Shown one piece after another: positions 42,561 to 48,670 of a stretch of 48,670 nt of DNA. Each line of letters begins with the position of its first letter. Within the stretch, counting starts at the first letter, position 1. The notes beneath the pieces are model-generated. The model was not told the DNA's origin. It saw only the letters and a program-made list of their open reading frames with translations, and ran no database searches. A program made the position numbers and the translations under genes. Origin of the DNA: Gemmatimonadota bacterium (GTDB taxonomy: Bacteria; Gemmatimonadota; Gemmatimonadetes; Longimicrobiales; Gaopeijiaceae); the NCBI GenBank assembly GCA_007121555.1, contig SKKH01000048.1, positions 1 to 48,670 on the forward strand, given 5' to 3'.

Positions 42561-43292
42561 TCAGGGGGCGATGCCCTCCACCGTCAGGGTCCGGCCTTCC
42601 CGGCGTAGCTCAAGCGAGATGGCCTCTCCCTCCCGGTAGCTCGACAGGATCTGCCGGGCGTGGGCGGCATCGAGCACCGAGCGACCGTCGATGGAGTGGA
42701 TGACGTCTCCCTCCTCCAGGCCGAGGGGGGCCTCCTCATCCACCTCCAGGACCAGGACGCCTTCCTGGGCGTCGAAGTACCGTCCCAGCTCCGGGTTCAG
42801 GTCGTAGAGACGGACGCCGAAGCGGTTCGCTCCCTCGCGTTGCAGGAGGAGCTGGCCGGCCCGAGTGGTGCTCAGCCGGGGGGCTCGTGCCTCCCCGCGG
42901 ATCCTTTCCCCGTCGCGCATGAAGATGCGCATGGATGGATCGGCGCCTGGACCCCGTGGGCCCGCCCGATCCCCGCTCCGGAAGCGCATCGGACCCTCCC
43001 CACGCTCCCGCATCTCCTGCATCCGCTCCCGCATCTCGGACATCCGGGTCTGGAGCTCGGCCCGCATCTCCTCGGACAGCCCCTCCGGGAGGGAGAACTG
43101 GCCCATGGGAAGGCACAGGCACTCCGTCTCGGTCCTCTCCTCGTCCGGTTCCTGAGCCTGAAGCCATCCCGGCAGCAGCATGAGGAGGACCAGGGCCAGC
43201 AGGCCCGAGGCGAAGAGGCCTGGGCTGAATCCCCTGGGAAGCCCGGGGATGGGGATCCGGGAGCCGGGGGACAGGGGACTTGGGGAGCTCAT
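42561..43292 (-). CDS. Membrane-anchored PDZ-domain protein
   Basis: The protein has 243 residues from the ATG at 43292, supported by AGGAG 8 bases upstream. One hydrophobic segment (about 25-45, LFASGLLALVLLMLLPGWLQA) acts as signal peptide or anchor. A short Cys pair (ECLCLP) and a charged helix of Met, Arg and Glu (MRAELQTRMSEMRERMQEMR) follow. The C-terminal PDZ domain (about 155-240) includes FGVRLYDLNPELGRYF, LVLEVDEEAPLGLEEGDVIHSIDGR and ILSSYREGEAISLELRREG. There is no protease domain. It is likely an envelope adaptor or scaffold; the partner is unknown. It is divergent from uvrA. Confidence 0.87.
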   Translation of the reverse strand: MSSPSPLSPGSRIPIPGLPRGFSPGLFASGLLALVLLMLLPGWLQAQEPDEERTETECLCLPMGQFSLPEGLSEEMRAELQTRMSEMRERMQEMRERGEGPMRFRSGDRAGPRGPGADPSMRIFMRDGERIRGEARAPRLSTTRAGQLLLQREGANRFGVRLYDLNPELGRYFDAQEGVLVLEVDEEAPLGLEEGDVIHSIDGRSVLDAAHARQILSSYREGEAISLELRREGRTLTVEGIAP

Positions 43293-43641
43293 GGGATCAT
43301 CTCCTGGTTCCGTGGTAGTCAAGGGTCCTGAGGCATCGGGCGGACCGGGTAAGGGAAAGCCCTCTCCCCGTGCCGTGTCCTTGCCCGTTCATCCCTTGGA
43401 CGTCGAGACCGCACAGGAGCGTTGCCCGACTCCGTTCCACTCATCCGCACTCCGGGTCGCCCGCGATGGAGTGTACCCACGTCACCGGAGGTCCTGACGG
43501 GAGTCCGGATCGGATCCCCCTCCATCCCTCCGGGTACGGGAGGCGCTAGAGTGGGGCCCCTCGGTCCCTCGCCGAATCTCTGACTGATCACTCCAGAGTC
43601 GCAACGAGCACCTTCTAGTCCTCCCATCCAGCCGACTGTAG
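43293..43641. other. Intergenic region between divergent PDZ gene and uvrA
   Basis: The 349 bases hold no supported gene. They must contain promoters for both neighbours, but I see no pair of boxes better than chance; TAGAGT at 43547-43552 lacks a -35 partner. A TTGACT on the minus strand near 43322 has no good -10 box. No LexA-like SOS palindrome is obvious before uvrA. Confidence 0.5.
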
Positions 43642-46563
43642 ATGGACTCTCACATCCGTGTTCGGGGCGCCCGGCAGCACAACCTCAAGAACATCGACCT
43701 GGATCTTCCCCGTCGGGCCGTCACGGTCATCACCGGTCCTTCGGGCTCGGGGAAATCGTCGCTGGCGCTGGACACCATCTTCGCCGAGGGTCAGCGGCGG
43801 TACGTGGAATCCCTCTCTTCCTACGCCAAGCAGTTTCTGGAGAGGATGGAGAAGCCGGACGTGGATGCGGTGGAGGGGATCTCGCCGGCGGTGGCCATCG
43901 AGCAGAAGAATCCCACCAAGACCAGCCGGTCCACGGTGGGTACCGCCACCGAGGTCCACGACCTCCTTCGCCTGCTGTTCGCCCGGGTGGGTCGGACGTT
44001 CTGTCCTCTCTGTGACCGGAGAATCCAGCCCGACACCGTCTCCGGCGCGGTGGACCGGGTCCTCGAACTCCCCGTCGGAAGCCGTTTCCTGGTCACCTTC
44101 CCCCTTCCCCGGAGCGCCCGCACCTCCCATGGACCCCTGGTCGAGAACCTACGGGCCATGGGTTTCGTGCGCCTGCTGGCCGATGGGGAGCGGGTGGACC
44201 TGGCGGCGCCGGGAGCCGAGGAGCCGGAGGGGTTGGGCCGCGATCTGGGCCAGGCCGAGGAACTCCTGGTGGTCGTCGACCGGCTGAAGGTGGATCCAGG
44301 GGCCCGGGACCGGCTGGCCGATTCCATGGGAACGGCCTTCCGGGAGGGTGAGGGGGAGGCGCGGGTCCTCTTTCCCGACGCCGGCGAGGCAGGGTCCGCC
44401 GGTCTCGCCGACGAGGCAGGGGCAGACGAGGACACGCAGGCGGGGAGGATTCCCCCGGTGCTCTCCTTCACCGAGCGGTTCCGCTGCCCCGAGCACCCTG
44501 AAGTCACCTTTCCGGAGCCCACCCCCCAACTCTTCTCTTTCAACTCTCCCTACGGGTCATGCCCCGAGTGCACGGGCTTCGGAGCCACCCTGGAGTACGA
44601 CGAAGAACTCATCATCCCGAACCACACCCGGTCGCTGGACGAGGGAGCGGTGGACCCCTGGACCAAGCCCCGATACAAGAAGGAGCGGGCGGCGCTGCGG
44701 GACTATGCTGAACGGATGGAGGTCTCGATCCACGCGCCGTGGACCGAACTCCCGGAGAGCTTTCGCGAGGCCGTCGTGTACGGGGCCGATCCGGGAAAGG
44801 GGCGGCTCACCGACAAGGGCTTCAAGGGGATCATCCCCTTTCTCGAGTCGCGCGAGAAGAAACGCTACAAGCAGTACATCCGGGTCTTTCTGCGCCAGTA
44901 CCAGAGCCCTCGTCCCTGCCCGGAATGTGGGGGGGCTCGGGTCCGCAAGGAGGCGCTGAACATCCGGATCGACGGTCACCATGTGGCGCAGATCAGTGAC
45001 CTGCCGCTGGATGAGCTGGACACCTGGGTCCGGGGGCTCGAGCTGGCGGGAGCGGAAGGGGAGATCGCCTCCACGATCCTGAGGGAGCTCCGGAGCCGGG
45101 TGGAGTTCCTGGTGGAGGTGGGGCTGGGCTACCTGAGCCTCTCCCGTCAGACCCGGACCCTGTCGGGAGGAGAGGCCCAGCGGATCAACCTGGCCAACTC
45201 CCTGGGGTCCCGACTGGTGGATACCATCTACGTTCTGGATGAGCCGTCCATCGGGCTCCACCCCCGGGATACCGGAGCGCTGCTCGGACTCCTTCGTCGG
45301 CTTGCTGAGGCGGGCAACACCGTCCTCGTGGTGGAGCACGACCCCGAGGCCATCCGGGCCGCAGACCACGTGGTCGAGCTGGGACCGGCGTCGGGTGAGC
45401 GCGGGGGGGAGGTGGTCTTCCAGGGGACCCCTGACGAACTCGTGGAGGTGGAGACCGCCACGGGCGACTATCTCTCAGGACGAAACGAGATCCCGGTTCC
45501 ACGGCAACGCCGTACCCTGGAGAAGGGATGGCTTCGCCTCAGGGGAGCCCGGCTCCACAACGTGCGGGACGCGGAGGTGGAGATCCCCCTCAGAGCGTTC
45601 ACGGTGGTCACGGGGGTGTCCGGCTCGGGGAAGTCGACCCTGGTCCACGACGTCCTGTACCGGGCGCTGGAGCAGGAGCTGGGCGGAGGGGACACCTCGG
45701 CCAAGGAGCACCTCGGCGAGGCCGTGGGGGCCTACGACGGCCTGGAGGGGATCGGCGGGTTGGACGACGTGGTCCTGGTGGACCAGAGTCCGATCGGGCG
45801 CACACCCCGCTCCAACCCGGTCACCTACATCAAGGCCTGGGGTGAGATCCGCCGGATTTTTTCCGAGCAGCCCCTGGCCCGGCAGCGGGACTTCGAGGCC
45901 GGCCACTTCTCCTTCAATGTGAAGGGGGGGCGGTGCGAGGACTGCAAGGGCGCCGGACACGTGGAGGTGGAGATGGTCTTCATGGCCGACGTCTACGTCC
46001 CCTGTGAGGTCTGTGGTGGGCGCCGCTTCAAGCCCGAGGTTCTGGAGGTGAAGGTGCGAGGGCGCTCCATCGCCGACGTCCTGCACTTCACCGTGGACGA
46101 GGCCATCCGGTTCTTCGTGAAGGAGGACCGCCTGGGTCAGACGCTCTGGCACCTCCAGCAGGTGGGCCTCGGCTATCTCCGGTTGGGCCAGGCCGCCACG
46201 ACCCTCTCGGGTGGAGAGGCACAGCGCCTCAAGATCGCCCGCGAACTCTCGGGGGCGGCGGGAAAGCGGGGGCGGGTGCTCTACCTTCTGGACGAGCCCA
46301 CGACAGGGCTGTCGGGCCCGGACGTGGCTCGCCTCCTTCAGGTCCTCCAGCGCCTCGTGGACGCCGGAAACACCGTTCTGGTCATCGAGCACAACCTGGA
46401 CCTCATCAAGACCGTCGACTGGCTCGTCGACATGGGACCGGGCGCCGGAGCCGACGGCGGGCGGGTCGTGGGGATGGGGCGGCCCGAGGATCTGGCGGGC
46501 CACCCCGAGAGCGTCACGGGCCGCTTCCTGGCCCCCCTCCTTCCCACGCCGGTGGGCGGGTAG
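43642..46563 (+). CDS. uvrA: Excinuclease ABC subunit UvrA
   Basis: The 973-residue double ABC ATPase recognises DNA damage with UvrB in nucleotide excision repair. The first Walker A is GPSGSGKS (32-39), the second GVSGSGKS (658-665). Signatures LSGGEAQRI and LSGGEAQRL and both Walker B segments ([12 protein letters not shown] and [12 protein letters not shown]) are intact. The C-terminal zinc module [14 protein letters not shown] to CEVCGGRRF is complete. The first zinc module differs: C282-x2-H285 with C307-x2-C310, where Escherichia coli has four Cys. The ATG at 43642 begins the conserved [20 protein letters not shown]. No Shine-Dalgarno sequence is evident. Confidence 0.97.
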   Translation: MDSHIRVRGARQHNLKNIDLDLPRRAVTVITGPSGSGKSSLALDTIFAEGQRRYVESLSSYAKQFLERMEKPDVDAVEGISPAVAIEQKNPTKTSRSTVGTATEVHDLLRLLFARVGRTFCPLCDRRIQPDTVSGAVDRVLELPVGSRFLVTFPLPRSARTSHGPLVENLRAMGFVRLLADGERVDLAAPGAEEPEGLGRDLGQAEELLVVVDRLKVDPGARDRLADSMGTAFREGEGEARVLFPDAGEAGSAGLADEAGADEDTQAGRIPPVLSFTERFRCPEHPEVTFPEPTPQLFSFNSPYGSCPECTGFGATLEYDEELIIPNHTRSLDEGAVDPWTKPRYKKERAALRDYAERMEVSIHAPWTELPESFREAVVYGADPGKGRLTDKGFKGIIPFLESREKKRYKQYIRVFLRQYQSPRPCPECGGARVRKEALNIRIDGHHVAQISDLPLDELDTWVRGLELAGAEGEIASTILRELRSRVEFLVEVGLGYLSLSRQTRTLSGGEAQRINLANSLGSRLVDTIYVLDEPSIGLHPRDTGALLGLLRRLAEAGNTVLVVEHDPEAIRAADHVVELGPASGERGGEVVFQGTPDELVEVETATGDYLSGRNEIPVPRQRRTLEKGWLRLRGARLHNVRDAEVEIPLRAFTVVTGVSGSGKSTLVHDVLYRALEQELGGGDTSAKEHLGEAVGAYDGLEGIGGLDDVVLVDQSPIGRTPRSNPVTYIKAWGEIRRIFSEQPLARQRDFEAGHFSFNVKGGRCEDCKGAGHVEVEMVFMADVYVPCEVCGGRRFKPEVLEVKVRGRSIADVLHFTVDEAIRFFVKEDRLGQTLWHLQQVGLGYLRLGQAATTLSGGEAQRLKIARELSGAAGKRGRVLYLLDEPTTGLSGPDVARLLQVLQRLVDAGNTVLVIEHNLDLIKTVDWLVDMGPGAGADGGRVVGMGRPEDLAGHPESVTGRFLAPLLPTPVGG

Positions 46564-46594
46564 AGGGGGACGTCGTCCGGCCCTGAGTTCCCGA

Positions 46595-46616
46595 GGGCCG
46601 TCCTCCCCGACGGCCC
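46595..46616 (+). terminator. GC-rich hairpin after uvrA
   Basis: GGGCCGTC and GACGGCCC form an eight-base-pair perfect stem with loop CTCCCC, 32 bases after the uvrA stop. No T-run follows, so termination here is only possible, perhaps with Rho. Confidence 0.35.
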
Positions 46617-46640
46617 CCTGGAAACGGCAGCTCAGGGAGG

Positions 46641-46670
46641 TTGCCGGGAAGGGGCGAAATCCGTTACATT
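46641..46670 (+). promoter_or_regulatory. Candidate gyrA promoter
   Basis: TTGCCG (46641-46646) and TACATT (46665-46670) are 18 bases apart. A nearby TATACA (46679-46684) is a second possible -10 box without a good -35. Both lie about 230 bases before gyrA, in a locally AT-rich stretch. Confidence 0.45.
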
Positions 46671-46693
46671 TCAAGGACTATACAGGGGTCTCC

Positions 46694-46822
46694 ATGCCCC
46701 GCTTCAGGAGGGGGTCGGAGGGCTCGCCAGAGCACCGGTCGGACACTCGGGATCGCGGGGGGAACTCCTCTCCGCGGCCCTACTGCATTGCGCCGTCGGC
46801 ATCGGAGAGCGGAGGCCCCTGA
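46694..46822 (+). CDS. Possible small upstream open frame in the gyrA leader
   Basis: The 42-residue frame starts ATG at 46694 with AGGGG 5 bases upstream and lies just after the candidate gyrA promoter. The product begins MPRFRRGSEGSPEHRSD and is basic and Ser/Gly-rich with no recognisable domain. It could be a leader peptide or an accident of the GC-rich sequence. Confidence 0.25.
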   Translation: MPRFRRGSEGSPEHRSDTRDRGGNSSPRPYCIAPSASESGGP

Positions 46823-46905
46823 TCGGGGCGTGAACGCCCGCCGCCTTCGCTTCCCCTCACCCGCCCCGTTCGGGCGTCACCCCAGTCTCCAGTTCAGGTT
46901 GATCC

Positions 46906-48670
46906 ATGGAATCGGACAACGGACAGAAGGTCATCTCCCGTCTCCTCGAAGACGAGATGCGGGAGTCGTTCATCGACTACTCCATGAGCGTCATCGTACA
47001 GCGGGCCCTCCCCGACGTTCGGGACGGCCTGAAGCCGGTCCACAGGCGGATCCTGTACGCGATGAACGAGCTGGGCCTTTCGCCGGGCCGAGCCTACAAG
47101 AAGAGCGCCTCGGTGGTGGGCGAGGTGCTGGGGAAGTATCACCCCCATGGGGACTCGGCGGTTTACGACTCCATGGTCCGGATGGTCCAGGACTTCTCCC
47201 TCCGCTATCCGCTGGTCGATGGGCAGGGGAATTTCGGCTCCATCGATGGCGATTCGGCCGCGGCCTATCGGTACACCGAGGCCCGGCTGACCTCCATCGC
47301 CATGGAGATGCTGGACGACATCGACAAGGAGACGGTGCGGTTCAGCCCCAACTTCGACGGGCGCATCGATGAGCCTACCGTCCTTCCCTCCCGCTTCCCG
47401 AACCTGCTGGTGAACGGTTCTTCGGGGATCGCGGTGGGGATGGCCACGAACATCCCGCCCCACAACCTGACGGAGGTGGTGAACGCACTCACTGCCCTCA
47501 GCGAGGACCCCGACCTTCCGCAGGAGGAGTTGGAGGCCCTGATCACAGGTCCCGACTTCCCCACCGGGGGCTATATCTGCGGACGGGACGGGATCCGTGA
47601 CGCCTACCGGACCGGCCGCGGACGCGTGGTGATGCGTGCCACGGCGGAGATCGAGGAGATGGAGACGGGTTCGGGGAAGGAGCGGATCATCATCCGCGAG
47701 ATCCCCTTCATGGTGAACAAGACCCGACTCATCGAGCAGATCGCCCAGCTCGTGCGCGATAAGAAGGTGACGGAGATCTCGGCCCTCCGCGACGAGTCGG
47801 ACCGGGACGGGATGAGGATCGTGGTGGAGCTGAAGCGGGACGCCATCTCCCACATCGTGCTGAACCAGCTCTACAAGCACACTCAGATGCAGTCCACCTT
47901 CGGGACCATCCTCCTGGCCCTGGTCGACGGCGTCCCTCGGGTGATGACCCTGCGGCAGATGCTTCAGCACTTCCTGGACCACCGCCACGTGGTGGTGGTC
48001 CGGCGCAGCGAGTTCGATCTTCGCAAGGCTAAGGCCCGGGAGCACATCCTCGAAGGTCTGAAGATCGCCGTCGACAACATCGACGAGGTGATCCGGATCA
48101 TCCGGGGCTCGCCCGACTCGCCCACGGCGTCGGGCAGGCTCCAGGAGTCCTTCGAACTCTCCGAGGATCAGGCCCAGGCCATCCTCAACATGCGCCTCTC
48201 CCGCCTCACCGGGCTGGAGATGGACAAGCTGGAATCGGAGCTGGCCGAGGTTCAGGCCCGGATCGCCGAGCTGGAAGAGCTCCTGGGCGATCGCGAGGCG
48301 CGGATGACGGTGATCCGTGATGAGCTGGCGAAGCTCAAGGAGAAGTACGGCGACGAGCGTCGGACGGCCATCGTAGGAGAGCGATCGGACCTGGAGATGG
48401 AAGACCTCATCGCCGATGAGGAGATGGTCATCACCATGAGCCACCAGGGGTACGTGAAGCGGATCCCCGCCGATACGTACCGGGCTCAGCGACGGGGGGG
48501 GCGGGGCCTCCGGGGGATGGGAACCAAGGAGGAGGACTGGGTGGAGCATCTCTTCCTGGCCTCGACCCACGACGTCCTCATGATCTTCACCAGGGACGGC
48601 CAGTGCCACTGGCTGAAGGTGTGGCAGATTCCCCAGGGCGGACGGAATTCCCGGGGCAAGCCCATCGTGA
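46906..48670 (+). CDS. gyrA: DNA gyrase subunit A (N-terminal part, cut by window edge)
   Basis: The first 588 codons of the type II topoisomerase A subunit. The winged-helix domain has [20 protein letters not shown], and the active-site Tyr 123 is in [11 protein letters not shown]. Positions equivalent to Escherichia coli Ser 83 and Asp 87 are Ser 84 and Asp 88, the quinolone-sensitive state. The tower and coiled-coil follow ([20 protein letters not shown]), and the C-terminal beta-pinwheel begins with the GyrA box-like [11 protein letters not shown] and continues past the edge. That box, needed for supercoiling, favours GyrA over ParC. The ATG at 46906 starts two codons before the conserved region. 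Confidence 0.95.
   Translation, partial: MESDNGQKVISRLLEDEMRESFIDYSMSVIVQRALPDVRDGLKPVHRRILYAMNELGLSPGRAYKKSASVVGEVLGKYHPHGDSAVYDSMVRMVQDFSLRYPLVDGQGNFGSIDGDSAAAYRYTEARLTSIAMEMLDDIDKETVRFSPNFDGRIDEPTVLPSRFPNLLVNGSSGIAVGMATNIPPHNLTEVVNALTALSEDPDLPQEELEALITGPDFPTGGYICGRDGIRDAYRTGRGRVVMRATAEIEEMETGSGKERIIIREIPFMVNKTRLIEQIAQLVRDKKVTEISALRDESDRDGMRIVVELKRDAISHIVLNQLYKHTQMQSTFGTILLALVDGVPRVMTLRQMLQHFLDHRHVVVVRRSEFDLRKAKAREHILEGLKIAVDNIDEVIRIIRGSPDSPTASGRLQESFELSEDQAQAILNMRLSRLTGLEMDKLESELAEVQARIAELEELLGDREARMTVIRDELAKLKEKYGDERRTAIVGERSDLEMEDLIADEEMVITMSHQGYVKRIPADTYRAQRRGGRGLRGMGTKEEDWVEHLFLASTHDVLMIFTRDGQCHWLKVWQIPQGGRNSRGKPIV

Larger units (their letters stand above)
46564..46905. other. Intergenic region between uvrA and gyrA
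   Basis: The 342 bases hold a GC hairpin after uvrA, a likely gyrA promoter, a 42-codon open frame with a plausible ribosome site (46694-46822) and further GC-rich hairpins such as GGGCG-TGAA-CGCCC near 46827-46840. The gyrA message would have an untranslated leader of about 230 bases. Confidence 0.5.

Noticed and set aside
1-48670. tRNA, rRNA, CRISPR arrays, insertion sequences, phage genes.
   Set aside because: Looked for cloverleaf ends, regular short repeats, transposase or integrase motifs and target-site duplications; none was seen.

Overview
The window is a clearly GC-rich bacterial chromosome segment with tightly packed genes and no sign of mobile DNA, phage, CRISPR or RNA genes. An outer membrane is implied by waaA (Kdo transferase), an RlpA-type lipoprotein and a DUF5916-type protein with a beta-barrel-like C-terminal half. 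The combination of DUF5916 and DUF885 proteins, GlnRS carrying a GatB/YqeY tail and a high-GC Gram-negative background suggests Gemmatimonadota. This is an inference from gene content, not a placement.

Layout. 1-261: start of an Ig-like lipoprotein, cut by the window edge. 445-1444: Nudix hydrolase and an NlpE-like lipoprotein, converging with overlapping 3' ends. 1606-9501 (minus): an eleven-gene Mrp-type cation/proton antiporter operon, mrpE-F-G, DUF4040 (MbhD-like), MbhE-like, mrpB-C-D, a second antiporter subunit, a 100-residue two-helix protein and a third antiporter subunit. The usual fused MrpA is absent. 9722-16647 (minus): transketolase, leuS, a DUF983 protein, a PF10023-type metallopeptidase and a small acidic protein. 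16712-20202: a small unknown gene, then waaA, rhodanese and a DUF4015 lipoprotein. 20218-24857: MFS permease, MsbA-like ABC exporter, mscL and a DUF1028 protein.

24862-31978 (minus): a complete-looking histidine operon hisG-D-C-H-A-B-F-IE, preceded by the most interesting element in the window, a classical his attenuator. It has a TTGACC/TACCTT promoter, a 27-residue leader peptide with seven His codons in nine (HHHPHHAHH), and a 12-bp terminator hairpin followed by seven U. The promoter spacing predicts that the leader peptide message starts at its own ATG, that is, leaderless. The waaA start has the same arrangement, and the two share the 12-mer TTCGGTCCATGC across the start codon.

32130-48670: DUF885 lipoprotein, DUF5916 protein, NAD(P)-binding protein, hybrid histidine kinase, glnS with a GatB/YqeY-like tail, RlpA, a PDZ protein, uvrA and the first 588 codons of gyrA. 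A tandem AT-rich palindrome with the look of an operator lies between the convergent glnS and rlpA. I found no wholly new multi-gene defence or biosynthetic system. The items most worth following are the leaderless-leader his attenuator, the waaA/his start signature, the Mrp variant, the operator-like tandem palindrome and the DUF1028 protein with a predicted N-terminal Thr.
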